From: Caballeronia sp. dw_276
Lineage (GTDB): Bacteria; Pseudomonadota; Gammaproteobacteria; Burkholderiales; Burkholderiaceae
Direction of reading: 5' to 3'
Assembly: GCF_018449635.1 (NCBI RefSeq)
Contig: NZ_JAAVUV010000010.1
Location: 220,748 to 284,747 of the forward strand
DNA: 64,000 bases
This document shows positions 1 through 8,914 of the stretch, one piece after another (position 1 is the stretch's first letter; every line of letters begins with the position of its first letter). Under the pieces are notes generated by a model, which did no database searches, was not told the origin of the DNA, and worked only from the letters and a program-made list of their open reading frames with translations. Position numbers and translations under genes: made by a program.

Positions 1-25
1 CGTGCCGCTGATCTAGCGCCCTGGC

Positions 26-232
26 TCAACGGCCCTTGCCTGGAATCGCCAGGCCAATCAGCCCGGCGAGCATGGCGACCATGCCGCCCGCGATCAACCA
101 GATGGTCTTGTTGGTTGGCGATCCAGTGAAAAAGCGCGACACGTCGTTGCTCAGCGAATGGAACGACTGCCCGCCAAAATAAAGCAGCACCACGCCGCCC
201 ACGATCAGCGCAATGGAAATCGCCTTGGTCAT
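26..232 (-). CDS. DUF3185 family small membrane protein
   Basis: A 68-residue protein with two hydrophobic segments, about residues 5-20 and 45-63, joined by a short polar loop containing a GSPTNKT stretch. This layout and the start MTKAISIALIVGG fit the DUF3185 family of small inner-membrane proteins, whose role is unknown. It is the first complete gene in the window and lies on the same strand as the mechanosensitive channel to its right. The 25 bases to its left cannot be assigned to a gene. The family call is from recognition only. Confidence 0.8.
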   Translation of the reverse strand: MTKAISIALIVGGVVLLYFGGQSFHSLSNDVSRFFTGSPTNKTIWLIAGGMVAMLAGLIGLAIPGKGR

Positions 233-306
233 ATAAGTCTCGTCTATGTCTGGACCGAAAGCTTATTCAACCAGGGCGGATGCGTCCAGCATCGAAACAA
301 TGGCTT

Positions 307-1128
307 TCACGCCGGCGCGCTTCCGGGCTGTACAGCGGGTACTTCGGCAGGCTTGATCCCAGGCTTGATCTGGCGCAGCAAGTCCGCCTGCAGGTTCGCG
401 TAATCGGTCCGGTTCGTCCATACGCCGATATTCAGCTTCACGCCGGTATCGGTGTATTCGGACACGGCAATCCACGGTTTCGTTTTTTCATCGTTGATGA
501 TTCGCGGGTCCGTTTCCACGATCCGATGCAGCGAAGCCAGCGATTCCTCGATGTTCTGATCTTCCGGAATGATCACGTTCAGCACCACGCGCCGGCGATC
601 GTTCGCGGTGAAGTTCGTGACCGGATTCGCCCAGATCGTGCTGTTTGGAACGAACATGATGACGCCGTCGCTTTTCGTCAGGCGCGTGGTGAAGAGGCCG
701 ATCTCGTTGACGGTTCCGGCTGTAGCGCCCGCGCCTTCGATGTAATCGCCCACCTTGAACGGCCGCAGCAACAGCAACATCAGGCCGGCAGCGATGTTCT
801 GCAGCGTGCCCTGCAACGCCAGCCCGATTGCCAGTCCCGCCGCGCCGAGCACGGTCAGAATGCTGGCCGCGGCGACGCCGAACTTGCCCAGCGCCGCGAC
901 GATTGCAACCACGCGGATGGACCATTGCACGAGGCTCGCCATCACCGGCGTGAACGTGGCGTCCGCATTCGTGCGACCGAGCGCGCGCTTGACGGCATTG
1001 GCAACGCGGTTCGAAATCCACCAGCCAACCAGCAATATCAGTACGGCCATCAGCAAGTCGATGCCAAACGAAACGCCCGACGTCATCAGAAAGTTGTAGA
1101 CGGGGCGTAGTTTGTCGAGCGGGTCCAT
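307..1128 (-). CDS. MscS-family mechanosensitive ion channel
   Basis: A 273-residue protein of the small-conductance mechanosensitive channel family, which opens under membrane tension to release solutes in osmotic downshock. The N-terminal third has hydrophobic segments (about residues 15-40, 60-80 and 85-110). The glycine/alanine-rich pore helix includes GAAGLAIGLALQGTLQN. A soluble beta domain (GDYIEGAGATAGTVNEIGLF) follows, then a C-terminal alpha/beta domain. The start at 1128 was preferred over longer forms because AGGAG lies seven bases upstream of that ATG. The length is close to E. coli MscS (286 residues). Confidence 0.93.
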   Translation of the reverse strand: MDPLDKLRPVYNFLMTSGVSFGIDLLMAVLILLVGWWISNRVANAVKRALGRTNADATFTPVMASLVQWSIRVVAIVAALGKFGVAAASILTVLGAAGLAIGLALQGTLQNIAAGLMLLLLRPFKVGDYIEGAGATAGTVNEIGLFTTRLTKSDGVIMFVPNSTIWANPVTNFTANDRRRVVLNVIIPEDQNIEESLASLHRIVETDPRIINDEKTKPWIAVSEYTDTGVKLNIGVWTNRTDYANLQADLLRQIKPGIKPAEVPAVQPGSAPA

Positions 1129-1401
1129 GAAACTTCTCCTTGTTCTTGTGAGCAGGATTGGGCTCATGCGGCAGGCAAAACGTTCCCCGCGCGTTCCCTG
1201 CGTTAGCCATCCGGCCTAGGTCCCGAATATCGGGATAGCCTTGAAGTCTTTCGGGTCAAGGCCGACACGAGTTCTCGTGATTCGATACCATGTCGGACCC
1301 GGCGCATGTCAGACGACATGAATCTGATCACGCGCCGCGCGATTGTTTCTCGTTTGTGCTTGCAAAACCCTTTCCCACATCATCGATTCGAGGATTACGT
1401 C

Positions 1402-2445
1402 ATGGCTTACGAAGCAGCTTCCGAGCGCTATTCGCAGATGGCTTACCGCACCTGCGGCAAAAGCGGGCTGAAGTTGCCGGCGTTGTCGCTGGGTCTTTGG
1501 CACAACTTCGGCGACACCACGCCGATCTCCACGCAGCGCGACATCCTGCGCACCGCGTTTGATCTCGGCATTACGCACTTCGATCTGGCCAACAACTACG
1601 GCCCCCCGTACGGCAGCGCGGAGACCAATTTCGGACGCTTGTTCAAGGACGACTTCAAGCCGTATCGCGATGAGTTGCTGATTTCGTCGAAGGCGGGCTG
1701 GGACATGTGGCCGGGCCCGTACGGCCAGGGCGGCGGTTCGCGCAAGTACGTGCTGGCGTCGCTGGATCAAAGCCTGAAGCGCATGGGCCTCGACTACGTG
1801 GATATTTTCTATTCCCATCGTTTCGATGCCGATACGCCGCTCGAAGAAACCGCCGGCGCGCTCGCAACCGCCGTGCATTCGGGCAAGGCGCTGTACGTGG
1901 GGATTTCGTCGTATTCGCCGGCGAAGACGCGTGAAATGGCGAAGTTGCTTGCCGAGCACAAGGTGCCGCTGCTGATTCATCAGCCGTCGTACAACATGCT
2001 GAACCGCTGGATCGAAGAAGAACTGCTCGATACGCTCGATGGTGTCGGCGCGGGCAGCATCGCTTTCACGCCGCTGGCGCAAGGGCTCTTGACGGGCAAG
2101 TATCTGAACGGCGTTCCCGCCGATGCACGCGTGAACAAGCCGGGCGGCGGATCGCTGAAGCAGGAGCATTTGAGCGCGCAGAATATCGAGCACGTTCGCA
2201 AGCTCAACGATCTGGCGCAACGGCGCGGTCAAAGCCTCGCGCAAATGGCGCTGGCGTGGGCGTTGCGCGGCGGCCGCGTGACGTCGGTGCTGATTGGCGC
2301 GAGCCGTCCGGAGCAGGTGACGGAGAATGTCGGCGCGTTGAAGAATCTGGAGTTCACGAAGGAAGAACTCGCGGAAATCGATCAGCACGCGACCGAAGGC
2401 GGCATCAACCTTTGGGAAAAGCCATCGACGGATCAGCGCGTTTAA
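1402..2445 (+). CDS. aldo/keto reductase, YghZ (GpR)-like
   Basis: A 347-residue NADPH-dependent aldo/keto reductase, the same length as E. coli YghZ, which reduces L-glyceraldehyde 3-phosphate and methylglyoxal. The barrel motifs are clear: THFDLANNYGPPYGSAE near the N terminus holds the catalytic Asp and Tyr. ISSKAGW carries the catalytic Lys, and YVDIFYSHRFD carries the His. A C-terminal cofactor-binding stretch (SVLIGASRPEQV) follows. The start at 1402 gives the family-standard N terminus and has an AGGA motif a few bases upstream; an in-frame ATG at 1306 would add 32 atypical residues. The gene appears monocistronic. Confidence 0.9.
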   Translation: MAYEAASERYSQMAYRTCGKSGLKLPALSLGLWHNFGDTTPISTQRDILRTAFDLGITHFDLANNYGPPYGSAETNFGRLFKDDFKPYRDELLISSKAGWDMWPGPYGQGGGSRKYVLASLDQSLKRMGLDYVDIFYSHRFDADTPLEETAGALATAVHSGKALYVGISSYSPAKTREMAKLLAEHKVPLLIHQPSYNMLNRWIEEELLDTLDGVGAGSIAFTPLAQGLLTGKYLNGVPADARVNKPGGGSLKQEHLSAQNIEHVRKLNDLAQRRGQSLAQMALAWALRGGRVTSVLIGASRPEQVTENVGALKNLEFTKEELAEIDQHATEGGINLWEKPSTDQRV

Positions 2446-2909
2446 GACGTGACACCGTGGGAGCGGCGCGGCTGCGCCGCTCCTGCGCCGTTCCTGATGC
2501 CCTCGCGAGCTTCATATCTGTTTAAGCGCCGTCAGCGTTTCCCGGCGTGCTTCCCAGCCTGACGACAGCAGGGCTTTTGCCGTGCCGCCACGGTCGCGTT
2601 GCTATCATGCGGACTCCGGAAGTTCCTCCTCCAACCTGAGAAACGCGTGTGCGGTAAAATAGCCGATTACGCGTGCGGCAGCGGGGAATGCGGAACATTC
2701 GCTCCGGGCGCGAGGGCCTTCGTAGTTTTCGCAGTTACAGGCCCGGTTTGAAGCGTGCTGCCGGACTCCGGCGCGTGCCCGCGTGAACAATCTGCAGCAT
2801 TGCTTTCGTTGCGCCTTTAAGGTGTTGTCGTCGCAATCGTGCCCAGTTGTCTGAACGGTCACCGGCACGCACCACTGCGCCGCCCTGATTCCGCACTATC
2901 CATGAAGCC
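2446..2909. other. intergenic region with one GC-rich hairpin
   Basis: There is no convincing gene in this 464-base gap; the short open frames on either strand lack ribosome sites and family features. It begins with a perfect 10-base-pair stem at 2460-2483 (GGAGCGGCGC, loop of four, GCGCCGCTCC), which could end or stabilise the aldo/keto reductase transcript although no T run follows. The rest should hold the promoter for the ferredoxin reductase, but no clear -35/-10 pair was found. Confidence 0.5.
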
Positions 2910-3680
2910 ATGAGCAACCTTAATCCTCAAACCGTTCTGAGCGTCCACCACTGGACCGACACGCTGTTCAGCTTTACGTGCACGCGCGATTCCGCTTTCC
3001 GTTTCGAAAACGGGCAGTTCACCATGGTCGGCCTCGAGGTCGACGGCAAGCCGCTGCTGCGCGCCTACAGCCTGGCGAGCGCCAACTACGAAGAGCATCT
3101 CGAGTTCCTCAGCATCAAGGTTCAGGACGGTCCGCTGACGTCGCGCCTGCAGCACTTGAAAGTGGGCGATCCGGTGCTGATCGGCAAGAAGCCGGTGGGT
3201 ACGCTGGTCGCCGACAATCTCCTGCCGGGCAAGACGCTGTGGCTTCTCTCGACCGGCACGGGCCTCGCGCCGTTCATGTCGATCATCAAGGACCCGGACG
3301 TCTACGATCGGTTCGACAAGATCGTGCTCACGCATACCTGCCGTTTTGTCGATGAACTCGCGTACAAGGATTTCATCACCGAGCATCTTCCGGCGCACGA
3401 GCACCTCGGCGAACTGATCCAAGAAAAGCTGGTGTATTACCCGACGGTCACGCGCGAAGAGTTTGCCAACCGCGGCCGGATCACGGATCTGATCGAAACG
3501 AAGAAACTCTTCTCCGATCTGGACGTCGCGCCGTTCTCCGTGGAAAACGATCGCGTGATGCTTTGCGGCAGCCCGCACATGCTGCGCGACACACGTCAAA
3601 TTCTCGATGAAATGGGCTTCCAGGAAGGCAGCAACAATCATCCGGGACATTACGTGGTGGAGAAGGCTTTTGTTGGCTGA
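2910..3680 (+). CDS. fpr: ferredoxin--NADP reductase
   Basis: A 256-residue flavoprotein of the bacterial Fpr type, which transfers electrons between NADPH and ferredoxin or flavodoxin in the cytoplasm. The FAD-binding barrel carries LRAYSLAS near residue 50. The NADP domain carries STGTGLAPFMS near residue 115 and the MLCGSPHML motif near residue 212. It ends VVEKAFVG, as expected of the subclass with a conserved aromatic-containing C-terminal tail. It stands alone between an intergenic region and a strong terminator. Fpr commonly serves oxidative-stress or iron-sulfur functions, but no SoxR-type site was seen here. Confidence 0.94.
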   Translation: MSNLNPQTVLSVHHWTDTLFSFTCTRDSAFRFENGQFTMVGLEVDGKPLLRAYSLASANYEEHLEFLSIKVQDGPLTSRLQHLKVGDPVLIGKKPVGTLVADNLLPGKTLWLLSTGTGLAPFMSIIKDPDVYDRFDKIVLTHTCRFVDELAYKDFITEHLPAHEHLGELIQEKLVYYPTVTREEFANRGRITDLIETKKLFSDLDVAPFSVENDRVMLCGSPHMLRDTRQILDEMGFQEGSNNHPGHYVVEKAFVG

Positions 3681-3708
3681 TTGATTGGCTGGTGAATGTT
3701 GGACAAGA

Positions 3709-3738
3709 AAACCGAAGCCTCGCGCTTCGGTTTTTTTG
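3709..3738 (+). terminator. rho-independent terminator after fpr
   Basis: An eight-base-pair stem, ACCGAAGC at 3711-3718 pairing with GCTTCGGT at 3724-3731, with a five-base loop and a run of seven T. It lies 30 bases past the fpr stop codon. Confidence 0.9.
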
Positions 3739-3786
3739 TTTGGCAGGGCATCAACCGCGCGGGATATGCAACGCACTATTGCGACA

Positions 3787-3809
3787 AAATGCCTCCGAAA
3801 GAGGCTTTT
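3787..3809 (+). terminator. weak terminator-like hairpin upstream of the permease
   Basis: GCCTC at 3791-3795 pairs with GAGGC at 3801-3805 and is followed by TTTT. It sits in a strikingly AT-rich stretch (about 3780-3900) between fpr and the amino-acid permease. It could be a second terminator for fpr or a leader element; the stem is short. Confidence 0.35.
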
Positions 3810-4042
3810 ACTAGATATTCAGCTTACAAAAGTTGAACGTATTGAATTTTGATGTTTTTGAGCAATTTTTAGATATTTTTCCTCTAAACACGTTGCCCGG
3901 CGGAAGTCAAAATTCCATCACCCGCAACGTTTTGCGACGCATAGCGTCTTCTCTCCGATAAAATCTCCGGTTTTCCAATCGATTCTGCGCCGCCGATCCG
4001 GCGATCCGGCGCGCCGCGTCCGAGGTTAGGAGTTCCCTTTTC

Positions 4043-5440
4043 ATGTCCCTGTTCCGTAAGAAAAGCATCGAGCACATGCTCGCCGGCGCGCAACGCGCCG
4101 GATTAAAAAAGACGCTCGGCGCGCTCGATCTGACGTTTTTAGGCGTCGGGGCGATTATCGGCACGGGGATTTTCGTGCTTACCGGAACCGGCGCCGTTCA
4201 GGCAGGACCGGCGCTGATGCTGTCGTTCATTTTCGCGGCCATCGCGTGCGGGCTCGCGGCGCTTGCGTATGCGGAATTTTCATCGACGATTCCGGTGGCC
4301 GGTTCCATCTACACGTACTCGTACGCCACGCTCGGCGAGCTGGCCGCGTGGGTGATCGGCTGGGATCTGATGCTGGAATATGGCCTGGCGACCTCCGCGG
4401 TGTCCGTTGGCTGGTCGGGCTATTTACAGTCCTTGCTCTCGGGCTTTGGCATTTCTCTTCCTACCGCGCTGACCGCCGCACCGGGCGCGGTGCCCGGGCA
4501 GTTCACGCTATTCAATCTGCCGGCGTTCCTGGTGATGATGGCGATTACGGCGCTGTTGTCGATCGGCATCAAGGAATCGGCGCGCGTGAACAACATCATG
4601 GTCGCGATCAAGGTCGCGGTCGTGTTGATGGTGATCGGCGTGGGCGTGTTTCATGTGACGCCGGCGAACTGGCATCCGTTCATGCCGAACGGCTGGGACG
4701 GCGTGTTCGGCGCTGCGGCCGTGATGTTCTTTGCGTTTATCGGTTTCGATTCCGTGTCATCGGCGGCTGAGGAAGTGAAGAATCCGAAGCGCGATTTGCC
4801 GATCGGCATCATCTCTTCGCTGGCGGTGTGCGCGGTGCTGTATGTCGCGGTGGCCGCAGTCGTGACGGGCATCGTGCCGGCCGCGCAGTTCGCGAGCATC
4901 TCGCATCCGGTTTCGTATGCGCTGCAGGTCGCGGGGCAACCGTGGGTGGCGGGTTTCATCGATCTGGGTGCGGTGCTCGGCATGTTGACCGTGATTCTCG
5001 TCATGAGCTACGGCCAGACGCGCATCATCTACGCAATGTCGCGCGATGGTTTGCTGCCGGCGCGGCTTTCGAAGGTGCATCCGAAATATGGCACGCCGTT
5101 CTTCACGACGTGGTTCGTCGGCATTTTCTTTGGTCTGATCGGCGCGCTCGTGCCGCTGAACGTGCTGGCGGAGCTGATCAATATCGGCACGCTGGCCGCG
5201 TTTTCGATGGTGTCGATTGCCGTGCTGGTTCTGCGTCGTACGCACCCGGATCTGCCGCGCGCATTCCGATGCCCGGGCGTGCCAGTCGTGCCCATTCTCG
5301 CCGTGGCGGCGTGTTTGTTCCTGATGATTAACCTGAGAGCCGTGACGTGGGTTGCGTTTATCGCCTGGCTTGCGATCGGGCTGGCGATTTACTTCGGATA
5401 TTCGCGCCGGCATTCAAAACTGGGGCGCGGGACGGAATAA
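4043..5440 (+). CDS. APC-family amino acid permease
   Basis: A 465-residue integral membrane protein of the amino acid-polyamine-organocation superfamily, closest in style to the cationic amino acid transporter (CAT/YfnA) group. About twelve membrane segments are visible. The first helix carries the substrate-binding signature GVGAIIGTGIFVLTG, and helix 6 carries FFAFIGFDSVSSAAEE. The short cytoplasmic lead KKSIEHMLAGA precedes helix 1, as in CAT-type permeases. A TAGGAG ribosome site lies ten bases upstream of the ATG. The gene is followed by its own terminator, so it is probably monocistronic. The substrate cannot be fixed from sequence. Confidence 0.92.
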   Translation: MSLFRKKSIEHMLAGAQRAGLKKTLGALDLTFLGVGAIIGTGIFVLTGTGAVQAGPALMLSFIFAAIACGLAALAYAEFSSTIPVAGSIYTYSYATLGELAAWVIGWDLMLEYGLATSAVSVGWSGYLQSLLSGFGISLPTALTAAPGAVPGQFTLFNLPAFLVMMAITALLSIGIKESARVNNIMVAIKVAVVLMVIGVGVFHVTPANWHPFMPNGWDGVFGAAAVMFFAFIGFDSVSSAAEEVKNPKRDLPIGIISSLAVCAVLYVAVAAVVTGIVPAAQFASISHPVSYALQVAGQPWVAGFIDLGAVLGMLTVILVMSYGQTRIIYAMSRDGLLPARLSKVHPKYGTPFFTTWFVGIFFGLIGALVPLNVLAELINIGTLAAFSMVSIAVLVLRRTHPDLPRAFRCPGVPVVPILAVAACLFLMINLRAVTWVAFIAWLAIGLAIYFGYSRRHSKLGRGTE

Positions 5441-5472
5441 GCGCTCCACCACGAACCTGTGTTGCAGGCTTG

Positions 5473-5497
5473 CGCCGCCCATCGAGGCGGCGTTTTT
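5473..5497 (+). terminator. terminator after the APC permease
   Basis: CGCCGCC at 5473-5479 pairs with GGCGGCG at 5486-5492 over a six-base loop, followed by five T. Confidence 0.82.
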
Positions 5498-5641
5498 ACG
5501 TCGGTGCCGAAGCGGCAGTAACATGAGCGGGCATTCCGGAGCTGTGCTTTACTTTGGTTTCGAAGCATTTACGGCACTGGTCTGACTCGGTAAAACGAAA
5601 TTCAGGCGACAGCCAGCAGCAACGGTGAAGAAGGGGAAAAC

Positions 5642-6688
5642 ATGGACAGCGTGGATCTCGAAGTCCTGAGAAACAGTGCGCGGTGGCTCGAACGCGGGCA
5701 CCGCGTATTGCTGGTGACGGTGGTCAAGACGTGGGGCTCGTCACCACGGCCGGAAGGCGCAATGCTTGCCGTGCGCGACGACGGCGCGGTGATGGGATCG
5801 GTGTCGGGCGGGTGTATCGAAGATGATTTGATTGAGCGCGTTAGGCAGCGCGGGATTGAGCAGACGAAACCCGAGAGCGTGAAGTACGGAATCTCGGCGG
5901 AAGAAGCGCATCGATTTGGATTGCCTTGCGGCGGCACGATTCAGCTCGTGCTGGAACCGTTGTCGGCGGCAAGCGGCATTGCTGAATTGTGCGAAGCGGT
6001 TCTCGCCGGAAAGCTGGTGACGCGCACGCTGAGTATGGATAGCGGCGCGGTCAGGCTCGAGCCGGCGCAGGAAACTGACGGCGTCGTTTTCGATGAAACC
6101 ACGCTCTCGACCATTCACGGGCCGCGGTACCGGATGCTGGTGATCGGCGCGGGACAGTTGTCGCGATATTTGTGCAGCATCGCGGTTGGGCTGGATTACC
6201 ACGTGACCGTGTGCGATCCGCGCGAGGAATATACGGACGAGTGGGACGTGCCCGGGACGAAGATCGTGCGCACCATGCCCGACGATACCGTCACGGAAAT
6301 GAAGCTCGATGAACGTTGCGCGGTGATCGCGTTGACGCACGATCCGAAACTCGATGACCTCGCGTTAATGGAGGCGTTGAAGACGCCGGCGTTTTATGTC
6401 GGCGCGTTGGGATCGCGGAAAAATAACGCGGCGCGAAGAGAACGTTTGAAAGAGTTCGATCTCTCCGACGCCGAGTTATCGCGTTTGCATGGACCGGTCG
6501 GGATTTATATTGGCAGCAGGACGCCGCCGGAAATAGCGGTATCGATTCTTGCCGAAGTGACGGCTGCGAAGAACGGCGTTTCCTTGCCGACAATCCTGCA
6601 AGTCGAAGGCGCGAAGGCTGCGCGGGAACTCGAAGGAGGTGGCGAGGTTTGCGGGATTCAAGAGGGTGTGGGTGTTGCCGCGCATTGA
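5642..6688 (+). CDS. XdhC-family protein (molybdenum cofactor insertion type)
   Basis: A 348-residue XdhC/CoxI-type protein. Relatives bind and deliver molybdenum cofactor to xanthine dehydrogenase-type hydroxylases. The N-terminal XdhC_CoxI domain has VVKTWGSSPRPEGAM and the SVSGGCIEDD motif near residue 55; a Rossmann-like C-terminal domain has VIGAGQLSRYL near residue 165 and FYVGALGSRKNN near residue 265. AAGGGGAAAAC precedes the ATG. No xdhA/xdhB-type enzyme genes are adjacent, so it is an orphan accessory protein here. The target enzyme must be encoded elsewhere if it acts as a classical XdhC. Confidence 0.9.
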   Translation: MDSVDLEVLRNSARWLERGHRVLLVTVVKTWGSSPRPEGAMLAVRDDGAVMGSVSGGCIEDDLIERVRQRGIEQTKPESVKYGISAEEAHRFGLPCGGTIQLVLEPLSAASGIAELCEAVLAGKLVTRTLSMDSGAVRLEPAQETDGVVFDETTLSTIHGPRYRMLVIGAGQLSRYLCSIAVGLDYHVTVCDPREEYTDEWDVPGTKIVRTMPDDTVTEMKLDERCAVIALTHDPKLDDLALMEALKTPAFYVGALGSRKNNAARRERLKEFDLSDAELSRLHGPVGIYIGSRTPPEIAVSILAEVTAAKNGVSLPTILQVEGAKAARELEGGGEVCGIQEGVGVAAH

Positions 6689-6706
6689 ACAGGTCGAAGC
6701 CTAATT

Positions 6707-6725
6707 ACGCGCGGCGCGTTTTTTT
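6707..6725 (+). terminator. terminator after xdhC-like gene
   Basis: A short five-base-pair stem, ACGCG at 6707-6711 pairing with CGCGT at 6715-6719, runs into seven T. The stem is small but the T run is strong. It abuts the stop codon of the convergent glycosyltransferase gene. Confidence 0.6.
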
Positions 6726-7488
6726 AGCTTACTTTGCCGTTGAGTTGCATGGCTCGAAGATATTTTCCCGACACCTCCGACGCGCCGTAATGCACGACGG
6801 TCTGATCGATCAACGCCCATATTGATAATCCCGCTTGACGTGCGCGCAAGCAGAAGGACACGTCTTCGCCAAGATAGACACCGTCCTCTTCGATGGTCTC
6901 GAAGAAACCGTAGAACTTTCCGCTGGGTATCATCGATTCATATTGTTTCGGCGGCGAATAGCATTCCGTAAAGGGTTGCGTGACTTCGAACGCTTCCCGT
7001 TGAGCGAGGAAAACGCCGGTGCCAATATGCCGCGCTTCAGCAAATCCATTACGAAAATCGATATCGCCATTTGCATTCACAACAGGTGCAAATGTGTAGT
7101 CGGCGTATTTCTCGAGCCAGTCGCGCATTGTTATACCGGTATCCTCGGTTGTGATCGCCCGGTCCAGATTGAAACGCCGGAACGGATAGGCGACGCCCGT
7201 TACGGGTTTGTTCGCGGCCAGAAGTTTGATGACGGCTTCGGCGGGGAACTTCATGTCGGTATCGAGGAAAAGCAGATGCGAAAATTTAGGATAATTAAGG
7301 AAATAGTTGGCAAAGAAGTTGCGCGCCCGAACGATTTGCGATGACGCGACGTGCAACAGTTCGTAGCTCGATCCTGAATCGGTCAATGCACGCGTCAGAT
7401 CGAGCAGCGAAAAGGCGAAATTGACGTGGACTTCTTCGCTGTAGGTGGGGAGGCAGATTAGAACGTGGTGGGCCATGGATGTATCCAT
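6724..7488 (-). CDS. glycosyltransferase family 2-like protein
   Basis: A 254-residue GT-A fold-like protein. The N-terminal stretch HHVLICLPTYSEEVHVNFA resembles the nucleotide-sugar binding start of family 2 enzymes. FLDTDMKFPAEAV near residue 95 supplies the D-x-D metal motif, and GEDVSFCLRARQAG near residue 215 resembles the conserved acidic ED motif. It has no membrane anchor. It could start at the second Met (7476), which has a weak GGA upstream. Its base composition is clearly less GC-rich than its neighbours, and no polysaccharide genes surround it, so acquisition by transfer is possible. Substrate unknown. Confidence 0.72.
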   Translation of the reverse strand: MDTSMAHHVLICLPTYSEEVHVNFAFSLLDLTRALTDSGSSYELLHVASSQIVRARNFFANYFLNYPKFSHLLFLDTDMKFPAEAVIKLLAANKPVTGVAYPFRRFNLDRAITTEDTGITMRDWLEKYADYTFAPVVNANGDIDFRNGFAEARHIGTGVFLAQREAFEVTQPFTECYSPPKQYESMIPSGKFYGFFETIEEDGVYLGEDVSFCLRARQAGLSIWALIDQTVVHYGASEVSGKYLRAMQLNGKVS

Positions 7489-7696
7489 TTTTTAGGATGA
7501 TCAAGTTTGCTCTTTCGGCGCTTGAACGGGCGAACTCGATCAAAGAAAAGCAGGTTAGCGATGCAAACGATGTTTTGAACGTTGCGGCGTGAGCAATGTT
7601 CGCGTGGCCGAAAGCTTAATAGGACGGATCGCGTTAGGACCCGGATCCAAAGGTCATAATTTGATGAGATGCAGGGAGCGCCGCGCGAGCTTATAT

Positions 7697-7715
7697 AATA
7701 ATGATTCTCATTTGA
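7697..7715 (+). promoter_or_regulatory. Fur box upstream of the first PepSY gene
   Basis: The 19 bases AATAATGATTCTCATTTGA match the classical Fur consensus at 14 of 19 positions. They lie about 35 bases before the PepSY protein start at 7750, where a repressor would block transcription under iron sufficiency. Confidence 0.8.
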
Positions 7716-7749
7716 ATTAACGGCGTCATCGCGCGGAAGCCTCAGCCTC

Positions 7750-8871
7750 ATGCTCACCCCCCAATCCCTCCGCACCTGGTCGTTTGTCCATCGATGGACG
7801 AGCATCGTGTGCACGGCCTTTATGCTCTTGCTGTGCCTCACCGGTTTGCCGCTGGTTTTCGGCCATGAACTCGATGTGCTACTCGGCGACGCCATCGAAG
7901 CCCCCGAACTTCCGGCGAACCAGGCCAACGCGCGCGCAAGCTACGACGCCGTCCTGAAATCCGCGCTGGCAAAAAACCCGGGCCACGTGCCGCAATACAT
8001 GATCTGGGAGCCCGATGAACCCATGCTGCCGATCATCGTCACCGCGCCGCGCGCCGATACCCCGCCCGACGACACCCAAAGCACGACCATCGATGGCCGC
8101 ACGGCCCAAGCCTTAGGCGCGCCGCCAGGCAAGGGCTCGCTGAAATTCGTCCTGCTGAAACTGCACGTCGACATGTTCGCGGGCCTTACTGGCAAGCTGT
8201 TCCTCGGCGCGATGGGTGTGATGTTCGTCGCAGCGATTGTCTCGGGTGTGGTGGTCTATCTGCCGTTCTGGAACAAGGTCGGACTAGGCCGCGTGCGTAT
8301 GAAAAAATCGCGGCGCATTGCGTGGCTCGATGGTCACAACGCACTCGGCATGCTGACGTTGATCTGGGCGCTGCTCGTCGGCGCAACGGGCTCCATCAAC
8401 ACGCTCGCCGATCTTCTGCTCGACGCCTGGCGCAACGACCAGCTCGCGCAAATGCTTGCGCCGTACCAAGGCAAGCCGCCGGTCGTGGCTACTGCGTCCA
8501 TCGATGAAGCGATACAAACCGCGCGCAACACAGCGCCATCGATGATCCCTTCATTTGTAGCGTTCCCCGGCACGCGCTTCAGCAGCCCGCATCACTACAC
8601 GGTGTTCATGCGCGGAGACGGGATCTTGACGACGCGGATGCTGCGCCCGGTTCTTATCGATGCGGAAACTGGCGCGCTCACCGACTCGCGTGAATTGCCG
8701 TGGTATCTGAAGTTGTTGCTCGGCTCGCAGCCGCTGCACTTTGGCGATTTCGGCGGCATGCCGTTGAAGATATTCTGGGCAGCGTTCGATGTACTGACGA
8801 TCATCGTGTTGGGAAGCGGCTTGTATTTGTGGCTCTCACGTGGCAATAAAAACAAAGCCAAGCCTGCATAA
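7750..8871 (+). CDS. PepSY-associated TM helix protein, putative ferric-siderophore reductase (PiuB-like)
   Basis: A 373-residue inner-membrane protein of the PepSY-TM family. Membrane segments fall near residues 15-38, 155-180, 195-220 and 340-362, with a large periplasmic portion between the first and second. Conserved histidines in membrane-proximal positions (FVHRWTS near residue 14, LLKLHVDMFAGLTGK near residue 140, LDGHNALGML near residue 195) are typical of proteins thought to bind heme and reduce ferric siderophores. The Fur box upstream ties it to iron supply. It converges on a second, smaller PepSY gene across a bidirectional terminator. The enzymatic role is inferred from family and regulation. 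Confidence 0.85.
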   Translation: MLTPQSLRTWSFVHRWTSIVCTAFMLLLCLTGLPLVFGHELDVLLGDAIEAPELPANQANARASYDAVLKSALAKNPGHVPQYMIWEPDEPMLPIIVTAPRADTPPDDTQSTTIDGRTAQALGAPPGKGSLKFVLLKLHVDMFAGLTGKLFLGAMGVMFVAAIVSGVVVYLPFWNKVGLGRVRMKKSRRIAWLDGHNALGMLTLIWALLVGATGSINTLADLLLDAWRNDQLAQMLAPYQGKPPVVATASIDEAIQTARNTAPSMIPSFVAFPGTRFSSPHHYTVFMRGDGILTTRMLRPVLIDAETGALTDSRELPWYLKLLLGSQPLHFGDFGGMPLKIFWAAFDVLTIIVLGSGLYLWLSRGNKNKAKPA

Positions 8872-8873
8872 AA

Positions 8874-8897
8874 AAACCCCGCGCAAAGGCGGGGTTT
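8874..8897. terminator. bidirectional terminator between the two PepSY genes
   Basis: AAACCCCGC at 8874-8882 pairs with GCGGGGTTT at 8889-8897 over the loop GCAAAG. An A run on the left and a T run on the right let it serve both convergent genes. Confidence 0.85.
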
Positions 8898-8914
8898 GTC
8901 TTCATTCAAAGCTT

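Noticed and set aside
1309..2388. 359-codon minus-strand open frame opposite the aldo/keto reductase
   Set aside because: Arginine/histidine-rich shadow of a recognised enzyme, with no family features of its own.
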